From the NCBI GenBank assembly GCA_027486835.1, contig JAIXOJ010000170.1, positions 1-64,000 of the forward strand: a stretch of DNA of 64,000 nt, written 5' to 3'. The position numbers and the translations under genes were made by a program. The notes below the pieces were generated by a model, which made no database searches, was not told the origin of the DNA, and saw only the letters and a program-made list of their open reading frames with translations. This DNA comes from Chitinophagaceae bacterium (GTDB lineage Bacteria > Bacteroidota > Bacteroidia > Chitinophagales > Chitinophagaceae). Below are positions 55,587 to 63,615 of this stretch, one piece after another. The stretch's first letter is position 1; every line of letters starts with the position of its first letter.

Positions 55587-57623
55587 TTACCTCCGTTGAT
55601 ATTCAGGCGAGCCGATAATGATACCTGTAACTTGGCCAAGCATTGTATTTGTTCCAGATTTAGCCATTAGGTCTTGGAGGCTGTAATTGGTTGGCTTTTT
55701 ACGCTTAGGTGCATCTTTTTCGAGTTGCAACCTTCTTTTTTTGTCAGCTTTTGTAGGATTATTGGTATCTACTCCAGCCATCATTTCATCGCTACCGTCG
55801 GGTTGCATATCAATTGATTTATCACTTGTAGCACCTCCACTAGCCATTTCCACCTTCTTACCTAAGTCTGGGTCGTTTACCAATGGGGTGAGTCGTTTTA
55901 CTGATTCGTCCACATTTCTTTCTGGCATTAAGAGTTTGCAATAAACTTTAAGTGCAGCTTCGGCACTTTCGGGTTCATGGTTGTTGTTAAGTGCCGCCAA
56001 GTCAAAAGAAAGACCTGGGATTCTTTGGGTAGCAACAGCTAATCCAAAATTCATACGATTTAATAACGAACCTGTATTAATCCAAAACTGCGCTTTATCT
56101 GGGAAACCGGTTGGTGCTTGATAGTAATATATTTTTTCACCCATTTTATTAATCCAATTAAACAATTGGTAAGGTTTTTCCACATGGGCATTAAGTACTC
56201 TTACTGTGTTAATGGTCAACTCAAAAGGCGATTTTATTTTGCCTCTTAATGCATCTGCTGCCCAGAACTCTGGTGAACTAACGAGGGTAATCAATACCTG
56301 CTTAATATCTCCATTAGATGATTTGAATGTTTGGGTCATTTTGTCTAAAAGTGAAGCAGGTGGATTATCACTTACAAACCTGACGGCTAATTTTTTGCAA
56401 ATAAATTTAGCCGTTGATGGATGGGATGCCAAAAGGTGAATCAATTGAACTCCCTCATCGTAGCCACCATTGGCTGCAAATTTTTGCCCCAATACCATCT
56501 TCTCGGTTTTGTCATGCTTATTTGCGGCAAAAAGAAAATCTTTGTCATACACATAGCCTTGCGCCTTCAATTTTTCTTCGCCTGCTTGTTCCATCATTTT
56601 TCTTACCTGCTTTTCGCCACCATAGCGATCTGTCATGGGGAACACCGTCCAGCCGGTAAACACTTTTGCAGCGTTGGTAACATCAGCTTGGGTGTATCCT
56701 CCGTCCACGCCAAGGGTGTGTAGTTCCATTATTTCTCTAGCATAGTTTTCATTAAGACCTTGTGCTTTTTTATTGGTTTTTATTTTTTCCATGACCGCTT
56801 TATAACGTACGGAGTCGCCCATGTTGGTTTTCAACTGTTCTTCTAGCAGAGCCATTCTTTTCCGTGCATTTTCTTCTGAGTTAGGGTTTTGGTCGCTTGC
56901 CACGCTTCTGAAATTATCCAGATAAGTAAGCATTGCGGGCGATTTGGCTGTAGCCATCAATAAGTCCTCAAATTTTCCAAAAACATGTGGCTTGATTGAT
57001 TTATGTTCATAGTTCATCATGAACATGGTGGATTCCTTTTTGGTGAGCGATACATTAAAATGGTTAAACCAAAAATGCGTCATTACGGCTTGTAACTGAT
57101 TGTTAGTATAAGCTGCCGTAAGTATTTTTTGATTCACCAATTCGCTTACCACCACCGAAGTGTTTTTTAATCCTTTTTCCTTGGCATAAGCCATTACAAC
57201 ATCTCTGTATTCTTTCTTGTCAAATTTTGCGGAGGAATCTTTACTAATCACCCCGTCTCTCATGGCCATCCTGAGTATTCGAGCATTATCATAGTAAGTG
57301 TTTGTCATTTCTGCATTGCTCAAGTTTAGGGTTTCGTAACCTGAAAGCATTTGATTGAGCGAATCGTCAGGCAAATTGGCTTCTAATTGTTGGCTAAACC
57401 AATTTTCCAATCCTTGTTGGGCCGCAGCATCAATTTGTGCTTGATTGGCACCAAACGTGAATCGGCTGAGTAAATGGGCAGCCGCCTGTTTATCTGTAAG
57501 ACCCGCCTTTTTATAAGGAAACTTAAATCCCTTGTACTCAATACTTTGAGGCATCCAAGCAATAAATAGCATTACTGATGCACAGCAGGCCACAAACCAG
57601 CAAATTTTAGAACGTAATTTCAT
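55587..57623 (-). CDS. DUF1800 protein, paralogue B
   Basis: 678 residues from ATG 57623 (MKLRSKICWFVACCAS); nine extra residues in the longest frame look spurious. Membrane or signal segment, then AAAHLLSRFTFGANQ, the same GLNENYAREIMELHTLG motif, FTGWTVFPMT, RFVSDNPPASLLDKM. Upstream end of the three-gene set B-A-DUF1501. Ends with a charged KKRRLQLEKD stretch before QVTGIIIGSPEYQRR. Confidence 0.92.
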   Translation of the reverse strand: MKLRSKICWFVACCASVMLFIAWMPQSIEYKGFKFPYKKAGLTDKQAAAHLLSRFTFGANQAQIDAAAQQGLENWFSQQLEANLPDDSLNQMLSGYETLNLSNAEMTNTYYDNARILRMAMRDGVISKDSSAKFDKKEYRDVVMAYAKEKGLKNTSVVVSELVNQKILTAAYTNNQLQAVMTHFWFNHFNVSLTKKESTMFMMNYEHKSIKPHVFGKFEDLLMATAKSPAMLTYLDNFRSVASDQNPNSEENARKRMALLEEQLKTNMGDSVRYKAVMEKIKTNKKAQGLNENYAREIMELHTLGVDGGYTQADVTNAAKVFTGWTVFPMTDRYGGEKQVRKMMEQAGEEKLKAQGYVYDKDFLFAANKHDKTEKMVLGQKFAANGGYDEGVQLIHLLASHPSTAKFICKKLAVRFVSDNPPASLLDKMTQTFKSSNGDIKQVLITLVSSPEFWAADALRGKIKSPFELTINTVRVLNAHVEKPYQLFNWINKMGEKIYYYQAPTGFPDKAQFWINTGSLLNRMNFGLAVATQRIPGLSFDLAALNNNHEPESAEAALKVYCKLLMPERNVDESVKRLTPLVNDPDLGKKVEMASGGATSDKSIDMQPDGSDEMMAGVDTNNPTKADKKRRLQLEKDAPKRKKPTNYSLQDLMAKSGTNTMLGQVTGIIIGSPEYQRR

Positions 57624-57988
57624 AACAGCAGCATTTAAATTGGTCAACAAGAATTATTGAAAATTGGAAGGCATAGCAAGACCAATAGTTTTTGTGTTAG
57701 TTTAACCGAGTGGTTTTCGGTGATAATAATTTACTTCATTTTCATTTATTGCCTCGAATGCACGAATAAGCTGATGGTGGGTGTCATTAGAGCAATCTGT
57801 TTTATTTGATAGAAGTGGTTAATATAGCTGCTGTAATGATAGGTGCATCCTCAGATACCCCGTTTGTATGGCTTTTTTCAATGGTAGAAAATTGGAACAA
57901 AATAAAAATTACTTTCTAAAATACTAGCAATCATTGCCCCAAACTCCCCATTTTTGTTTATCTCTACACCCTTAAATACGCTTGCTAC
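57624..57988. other. Divergent spacer before lpxD
   Basis: 365 bp without an ORF or a repeat I can name. A TTTG (57953) and TACGCTTG (57977-57984) pair near the lpxD start could be a weak promoter, but would leave almost no leader. Confidence 0.35.
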
Positions 57989-58987
57989 ATGAAATTATTG
58001 ACCATTGAAGAAATTAATATAGCCCTTAAAGGCGAACTAGTTGGTAACGACCAATTAACCATAACAGGACCTGAGCAATTAGAACTAGCCACCAACCAAC
58101 AAATTACGTTTGTTGGCAGCAAGAAATACATCAAACTATGGGAACAATCTAAGGCAAGTGCAGCTATTGTAAATGCAGATTTTGCCATAGAACCAGGAGA
58201 AGGCAGGGCTTTGATAAAGGTGAAAAATGCCGATTTAGCTATGTCGCAATTACTTGATTTGTTTGTGGAAGAAGCCCCCGTGTTTGAAAATGACATACAC
58301 CCAACAGCAGTTTTGCATCCAGAAGCAGTTATTGGCAAGGGGGTGCGCATTGGGGCACATGTATATATCGGTAAACAAGTAGTACTTGGCGATGGGGTAA
58401 CCATCTATCCCAATGTGACCATTCTCGATTTTACCACCATTGGACCCATGACCACTATTTGGTCTGGTGCGGTCATCCGCGAGCGTTGTGTGGTGGGTGC
58501 TTACTGCATTATTCACCCTAATGTGAGCATTGGTGCAGATGGTTTTGGTTTCCGCCCAAGCCCAGACGGTAAGGGATTGATAAAGATTACCCATATTGGC
58601 AATGTGGTAATTGGTAATGGGGTAGAAATTGGGGCAAACAGTTGTGTTGACCGTGGTAAATTCAGCTCCACCGTTATTGGCGATGGCAGTAAAATAGATA
58701 ATCTGGTGCAGATAGGCCATAACAGCCGAATGGGGCGTTGTTGCATCATGGCGGGCAGCAGTGGCTTGGCCGGTTCGGTAACCTTGGGCGATGGCGTTAT
58801 TGTAGGCGGCGGTGCCTGCATTTCCGACCATGTTACGCTGGGCAATGGGGTATTAGTTGGAGGCCAATCAGGTGTGATTAACGATGTGGCAGCGGGCAAA
58901 AAAGTATTGGGCTACCCCGCCCTTGAAGCAAAAGAAATGCTGAAACAATGGGTCATGCTCCGCAAAATGGTGAAGGAGGCGAAGTAA
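57989..58987 (+). CDS. lpxD: UDP-3-O-acyl-glucosamine N-acyltransferase LpxD
   Basis: 332 residues. N-terminal uracil-binding domain (1-100, ending LLDLFVEEAP), then left-handed beta-helix of hexapeptide repeats from about 104 (IGKGVRIGAHVYIG etc.) with the catalytic His in QIGHNSRMG (His244), GGQSGVINDV near the end, and a C-terminal helix. Third step of lipid A synthesis. With lpxH (9572) it is the second lipid A gene in the window. Monocistronic; some Bacteroidota carry two copies. Confidence 0.93.
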   Translation: MKLLTIEEINIALKGELVGNDQLTITGPEQLELATNQQITFVGSKKYIKLWEQSKASAAIVNADFAIEPGEGRALIKVKNADLAMSQLLDLFVEEAPVFENDIHPTAVLHPEAVIGKGVRIGAHVYIGKQVVLGDGVTIYPNVTILDFTTIGPMTTIWSGAVIRERCVVGAYCIIHPNVSIGADGFGFRPSPDGKGLIKITHIGNVVIGNGVEIGANSCVDRGKFSSTVIGDGSKIDNLVQIGHNSRMGRCCIMAGSSGLAGSVTLGDGVIVGGGACISDHVTLGNGVLVGGQSGVINDVAAGKKVLGYPALEAKEMLKQWVMLRKMVKEAK

Positions 58988-59108
58988 TTGGGATGGTGAT
59001 AAGGAAAATGGTAGAGAAGTAGGAATAAAATTACTACCGTTCAATCGAACAACTATTGTTGATTTTCTTATGGTAACTGCCATTTTCCTACCTGTTGTTT
59101 GTCTAAAA

Positions 59109-59342
59109 TTATTTTGCAAAATCTCTGAGTATTCCATTTATGGAAAGGTCTTCATCCAATAAAGGCCAATGTATTCCATAACCTGAAGGGGATATTTTAT
59201 ACATACCCCTTTCTATTTCAGTTGCAGATTTAAGTTTACTAGACAATTTATCTAATGGAATTATTCGTTCATTCCCATCTATGTTGAGAATAATTAAATC
59301 TTGATTGAAACGAATGGTCTCTATTTTATGTGTGGCTATCAT
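59109..59342 (-). CDS. DUF2442 protein
   Basis: 77 residues with the family end SGYGIHWPLLDEDLSINGIL and an IRFNQDLIILNIDG start. DUF2442 proteins are short and usually sit next to DUF4160 in toxin-antitoxin-like pairs; no partner is seen here. Last minus-strand gene of the 59-63 kb array. Confidence 0.85.
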   Translation of the reverse strand: MIATHKIETIRFNQDLIILNIDGNERIIPLDKLSSKLKSATEIERGMYKISPSGYGIHWPLLDEDLSINGILRDFAK

Positions 59343-59505
59343 ATTTACTTTTTAAAAAAATTATTCCAAGAATCTATTTTTATTTATAAGCAAGATTTAA
59401 TTGTCTAATCTGAATGAGGAGAACTTGGTTTTGGAATTTTGGATTTTCTGTTCAGGCAACAAGCCCACATAAAATGTCGCACAGGGGGAAATAGGTTTCT
59501 CTCAG

Positions 59506-59547
59506 TTAGGTTTTAATTGCGTTTCATTTGGAAGCAATGAAAACCTA
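59506..59547 (-). terminator. Hairpin after the 59562 gene
   Basis: TTAGGTTTTAATTGC and GCAATGAAAACCTAA arms (14 of 15 match). It is downstream of the minus-strand gene at 59562; no T-run, so its role as terminator is uncertain. Confidence 0.45.
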
Positions 59548-59561
59548 AATATTGAATACAG

Positions 59562-60449
59562 TTAATTGTCTTTCATCGCATTTGTTATTGAGTCTGCTGT
59601 AATTCTTTTCAAATGCTCCTTAAAATTCAAATTTGATTTTACGCTGTTAAATACTTTTTCAATCGAAGCCGCTTTGTGTGGATGTATTATGATTGTATCT
59701 GTTACAGTGTAGGGTTCAAAATAACTACTGAATATAGAATTAAATTCTTCTTTTGTGAGAAGTACCATTTCCTCAACTGTCGTGAAGAGTTTTCTATATT
59801 TTCTACCCAATAAATAGTAGTCAGTTTTAGGTAAAATATTGGGTATATGTTCAGTCCACATTGAAAGTGTTACTACCTTATTTGTTACAATCTCCTTGAA
59901 GAAGAAATTTTTTGATACAAAATACTCTCCCCCAACCTCATTTTGGATTTGCTGTCGTTTGTAATTATACTCCCAAACATTATTTGACTTGTCTATCGGG
60001 TAAAAGAGAGATTGTTTATCAAAATGCTCTATTGAAGCCCAAATGTTTGTTTTGTTCCAGTTTTCAAATAAATATTTACTAGTTGGCTTACTTGGTGCGT
60101 CATCACCGCCTTGAGGGTTTAGGACAAATAAATCAAGGTCATTGATGAATTTCTCAACAAAATCGAATGCCTCTTTTCCAAAAAAAGAAGGGCGCATAAA
60201 ATTCAAACTAAAGACAATGTTAGTATTTACAAAGTCTAAAAAGCTGTCTGGTAATTCTTCTTTTTCATCCTCTTCGTCTGGCTCGTCGTTTATTTCAAAT
60301 GAGTAATAAACTTCTGTATCCTCATTTACAAAAAACCATTGGCTGCCATTCTCATTTATGGTTGTCAAATTATTTGAGAGATATTCTCCAATTTGATTAG
60401 TTGTAAGATTACTGTCTTTGCGTTTGTAAAAAAATAAATCGTAGCTCAT
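59562..60449 (-). CDS. Unknown 295-aa protein of the cassette-like array
   Basis: No signal peptide. Starts MSYDLFFYKRKD, has an acidic middle (EPDEEDEKEELPD) and aromatic-rich strands (WEYNYKRQQ, YYLLGRKYRKLF). A fold cannot be assigned. It sits between ~220-bp spacers like its neighbours. Such proteins often have a narrow distribution and unknown roles; immunity or stress functions would be guesses. Confidence 0.6.
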   Translation of the reverse strand: MSYDLFFYKRKDSNLTTNQIGEYLSNNLTTINENGSQWFFVNEDTEVYYSFEINDEPDEEDEKEELPDSFLDFVNTNIVFSLNFMRPSFFGKEAFDFVEKFINDLDLFVLNPQGGDDAPSKPTSKYLFENWNKTNIWASIEHFDKQSLFYPIDKSNNVWEYNYKRQQIQNEVGGEYFVSKNFFFKEIVTNKVVTLSMWTEHIPNILPKTDYYLLGRKYRKLFTTVEEMVLLTKEEFNSIFSSYFEPYTVTDTIIIHPHKAASIEKVFNSVKSNLNFKEHLKRITADSITNAMKDN

Positions 60450-60696
60450 TAATTGAAGGGTGTCAGTTATTTAAATTCAACGAAAAAAGGCTTGGTGTTG
60501 TTGGCAAATTTGTTTTCCATTTGACACTAACCAAATCCCAGTATTTACAATATTGCGGAAGTTTTATTCATAAGCCAAATATAAGTATTGAACCAGAAAG
60601 CAATCAGCTGGGAATCGGAAATACCTTTATTTGTTCAGACAAAATGTACTTAGGAATTTGTTGCGCACATGAAAGCTACATTGGCTGTTGCTTTAT
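60450..60696. other. Spacer of the cassette-like array (S2)
   Basis: 247 bp. Contains gttttattcataagccaaat at 60561-60580, repeated exactly in the next spacer (61477-61496), and CAACGAAAAAAGGCTTGG near 60479. Confidence 0.5.
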
Positions 60697-61383
60697 CTAT
60701 TCTGCAAGTGAAATAATGTAATAAGTTGTTAAACCAAGGTCTGAATGCAAAAAGCGAAATACTTCTACTTTATTCTGTCCTGCTTTTGAATTAATTTTTT
60801 TCTCTACAATTTCAATTTTCTTTCCAGTTTGGTCGTAATTGGTAATTCTAATTTTATGTTTAAAGTCTTTTTTGTAGTCAATAAATATTCCTAGGTCGAT
60901 TGTTTTAGAATTATATTTTTCTTCTCCTCTACCAAGTTCAAGTCCGCTGTTCTCAAGTGATTTGTCAACATAAATGTTTTTACTGCAAAGTGTTGAGTCT
61001 AGGTTTGATGCTATAGTCTTTGTTACTTTTCCTAAAATAGATGCCGATTTACTTGCAAGATTTCTAATTGCTTCATCGTCCAATGTTTTAGATAGACCAT
61101 TGGAAAGCCCTGAAGTTGTCGATCCAACAGTTTTACCCACTAATTCTGCCCCTTCTCTGGCGTCGTTTTGAAACTCTTTGCTTTTCACATATTCAATTCC
61201 TTTTTTGGCATAATTCATTGCTGAATAAATGCAGCCAAGTATTCCAACGCAAACCAAAATCGCAGAAATAACTAGTAAGTTTTTATTTTTCTTAAATAAC
61301 CCAAAAATTAGTATTCCAATAGCAACTAAAACAATTAGTCCGAAGACTACCATTAAAATTAGGTATAAAATCATAAGTTTCAA
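60697..61383 (-). CDS. Unknown membrane protein, 228 aa
   Basis: Two membrane helices at about 3-30 (YLILMVVFGLIVLVAIGILIF) and 35-57, then a soluble part. Ser/Gly-rich helical region about 85-130 (SKTLDDEAIRNLASKS), then a beta-like C-terminus (DLGIFIDYKKDFKHKIRIT). No family recognised. Lies in the minus-strand array. Confidence 0.6.
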   Translation of the reverse strand: MKLMILYLILMVVFGLIVLVAIGILIFGLFKKNKNLLVISAILVCVGILGCIYSAMNYAKKGIEYVKSKEFQNDAREGAELVGKTVGSTTSGLSNGLSKTLDDEAIRNLASKSASILGKVTKTIASNLDSTLCSKNIYVDKSLENSGLELGRGEEKYNSKTIDLGIFIDYKKDFKHKIRITNYDQTGKKIEIVEKKINSKAGQNKVEVFRFLHSDLGLTTYYIISLAE

Positions 61384-61596
61384 TTTATGTAGTTATCAAA
61401 AGTAGCAGCTAACGAAAAAATGGCTTGGCATTTCTTGAGCTAAAGATCAAAGACCAATAATTGCAATATAGCTGATGTTTTATTCATAAGCCAAATTTAA
61501 TCGAAAGATCCAAACTAAAGTACAAAAAGAACAAATGTTGTGGCTGTATTCGTCAAGCCTCAATAATGCCAAATCAAATTCTGGTGGCTGTTGTTG
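61384..61596. other. Spacer of the cassette-like array (S3)
   Basis: 213 bp. The minus-strand reading has GCCAAGCCATTTTTTCGTTAG about 20 bp before the next start codon at 61383. The 20-bp segment shared with S2 lies at 61477-61496. Confidence 0.5.
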
Positions 61597-62226
61597 TCAT
61601 TTTTCGCTAGTCAAACTTTTTATAATTCCATACTCAATTCCAACTGTCTTGAAAAAGTCCTTAAGCATTGCCATTTTCTCTTCACACATTTGGCCTAATG
61701 AGATTTTGTTAGAGTTTTCTTTTATCTTATTACATTCAAAACAGATTTCGATATACTCAAAAACTTTTCCATTCTTGTCTAAAAATAATATTGCATTTCT
61801 TGGAAAATAACACAATGAAATGCTACCAATATGAATAGTTCCACTAAAGCCATAATTATAAAGAATGTCAGTTAATTTGTCTACCTGTGAGAATGTAATT
61901 GATTTCAGTTCTGTCAATTTTGAATAGCATACAGTGTCATTTAAACGTGGCAAACTGTCTAAGTCTTTCATATCTTGAAATTGAGACGTGTCAGCCCCAG
62001 CTTTAAATGAAACAAGTTGTATTTGTGCTGCAAGATTGAAAGGATATCTTTTAAGTCTTTCTGTAAACGGCTTGTTTGTTTTTTTTACGCAATGATGGTT
62101 TTTCTCCTCCATTTCCAACTCTTTTTTTGTTGGTGGTTGTGGTGGATTTTTTGCCAGATTATTTTTCTGACCAAGAACAAGATGTGTCAAAAAAAGAAAC
62201 ACAATGAAAATAATTTGTCTTGCCAT
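61597..62226 (-). CDS. Unknown secreted protein, 209 aa
   Basis: Signal peptide (IIFIVFLFLTHLVLGQ). Pro-rich linker (NPPQPPTKKELEMEE), then a domain with several Cys (HHCVKKT, DTVCYSKL, SLCYFPRN, ICFECNKI, QMCEEKM) and the stretch PRNAILFLDKNGKVFEYIEI. No family recognised. In the array. Confidence 0.6.
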   Translation of the reverse strand: MARQIIFIVFLFLTHLVLGQKNNLAKNPPQPPTKKELEMEEKNHHCVKKTNKPFTERLKRYPFNLAAQIQLVSFKAGADTSQFQDMKDLDSLPRLNDTVCYSKLTELKSITFSQVDKLTDILYNYGFSGTIHIGSISLCYFPRNAILFLDKNGKVFEYIEICFECNKIKENSNKISLGQMCEEKMAMLKDFFKTVGIEYGIIKSLTSEK

Positions 62227-62267
62227 AAAGTTTGTAGAGTTTTAGATTTACAATAGCCCCCAACGTT

Positions 62268-62382
62268 TTGGCGCTTGGCGAAGAAGCGGATTTCGAAGCA
62301 CAAAACTCTCAACCCAAAACAAAAGTTGATACGAGGTAAAATGTTCAATTAATCATTGAACCCGCTTTTTGCCAAGCGCCAA
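62268..62382. repeat. 115-bp attC-like inverted-repeat element (S4)
   Basis: TTGGCGCTTGGC (62268-62279) and GCCAAGCGCCAA (62371-62382) are perfect 12-bp complements, flanking a region with GAAGCGG/CCCGC further pairing. Length and position right after a small minus-strand gene resemble an integron attC, but the canonical core sites are not matched. Confidence 0.55.
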
Positions 62383-62409
62383 TTATAGCCAGTTTTTCTT
62401 TTTGTAGAT

Positions 62410-62730
62410 TCAGTTCTCATAAATACTTGGGTTTAAGACTTTCTCTAGGTCGCCAGTTTTGAGCAAATCTTGTATGGTTTGTTCAATACATTCTCTCGTT
62501 AATTCTTTTACAAACAAGTCAGGTGGTTTCTGATATATTCCGTTTAGATTTTGTCCAGTAAGTTTATTTTCATTTATGGATGTTTCTAAATATTTGTACG
62601 TCCAAATATTTATGCCATAATGTCGTCCGTCTTCTAAGTCAACGTTAATATTGCAAAAATCGTTTTCAATGTCCCAGCTTTTAGGATCAACTTCTTCAAA
62701 TTCTAACCACAATTTAAATTTCTGTTCCAT
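62410..62730 (-). CDS. Unknown 106-aa protein
   Basis: Acidic, cytoplasmic, no family recognised. Shows DPKSWDIENDFCNINVDLEDGRHYGIN and LTRECIEQTIQDLLKTG in parts. Starts 17 nt inside the 3' end of the zinc-ribbon gene, so the two are in one transcript. Confidence 0.6.
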   Translation of the reverse strand: MEQKFKLWLEFEEVDPKSWDIENDFCNINVDLEDGRHYGINIWTYKYLETSINENKLTGQNLNGIYQKPPDLFVKELTRECIEQTIQDLLKTGDLEKVLNPSIYEN

Positions 62731-63016
62731 TATCCGTTTCCCAGTTAAAATTTAATGCTCCACATTTTGGGCAATTTATATACTCTTCGTTAAGTTCGTC
62801 AAACTTGCATTGATTGCATTGTCCGTAAATTCTGTTTATGTGAGTTACAATATATTTTGCGTCCCTGTGGCTAAGTTTGAAATTGTTAATGATGTATTTT
62901 GTCGAATGAAGAGGTGATTGAACTGTCAACTCAACTTACTTACTTTTTTCTGAAATGGCAAAATCAGGAATCTCAACTCCTTCTTTCGGTAAACAGTTTT
63001 TACATTTTACTATCAT
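62714..63016 (-). pseudogene. Zinc-ribbon protein gene with an in-frame TAA
   Basis: Reading from ATG 63016 gives MIVKCKNCLPKEGVEIPDFA then ...SEKSK, TAA at 62938-62936, and in the same frame continues VELTVQSPLHSTKYI...KYIVTHINRIYGQCNQC...CPKCG. The pieces, especially the two zinc ribbons (CKNC early; CNQC and CPKC late), look like one protein of about 100 residues split by one stop. Either a pseudogene, a sequencing error in the GTAAGTAAG repeat, or two cistrons with the second starting at TTG 62929. Confidence 0.6.
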
Positions 63017-63615
63017 TTTAGTGTCATTCTAAAATTACCTACAACTAATAAATATACGCAACTAAATTGCGTATATCGAACCAAAAGTAGGTGCATTCGT
63101 ACATTTTTTAAAAATATCTACGCATATCAAATGATAATCTTAGTTTGGAGGCTAGGGTTATCATTTACTTTAATTTAACTGCGGGTAATTTAGAAAACCC
63201 AATTTTCAGTTCAGACGACTTCGTCTTAGAAGCATTTTGCCCAGCGAAATGATCATCACAAAATGAGTAGCAAATCTTAGCGACAACTCTATTTAATTTA
63301 CGAAACAGGGTTGTTCCTAAGAAAAATAGGGTTGTTTCTTTGAAAAACAAAGATGTTTCTTTGAAGAACAAAGATGTTTCCTTGAGAAACAAAGATGTTT
63401 CCTTGAGAAACAAAGATGTTTCTTTGAAAAACAGGGTTGTTCCAAAGAAAACAGGGTTGTTTTGAAAAAAAAACTGTTTGTCTCGCTTCTAAATAAGGAA
63501 GTAATGATGAAATTGACTACTAAAACTTAGACAGATAAAAATTTTGAAGACGCTGGTATTTGGTAAGATTACATGCTGTCGCCCAGTTGATCGAAACAGA
63601 TTAAAATAATCAAAT
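63017..63615. other. Gene-free spacer with palindrome and 21-bp array
   Basis: 599 bp. Contains the 10-bp palindrome at 63052-63076 (ATATACGCAA / TTGCGTATAT, loop CTAAA), the array at 63309-63455, and otherwise nothing I can name; the short Phe/Lys-rich frame here is the array read as codons. Confidence 0.6.
63309..63455. repeat. Seven tandem 21-bp repeats
   Basis: Units at 63309, 63330, 63351, 63372, 63393, 63414 and 63435, each 21 bp, consensus aGATGTTTCyTTGAgAAACAA. Units 4 and 5 are identical. Within a unit GTTTC and GAAAC form a small inverted pair. Confidence 0.85.

Noticed and set aside
60521-60721. 66-codon plus-strand frame in spacer S2
   Set aside because: Contained in the spacer and the end of a minus-strand gene; no RBS or family match.
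62268-62382. Canonical integron attC site
   Set aside because: The RYYYAAC/GTTRRRY core is not matched exactly and no integrase is seen; kept only as attC-like.
63165-63413. 82-codon frame with a repeated Phe-Lys-Glu-Thr pattern
   Set aside because: It is the 21-bp tandem array read as codons, without a conserved start or domain.
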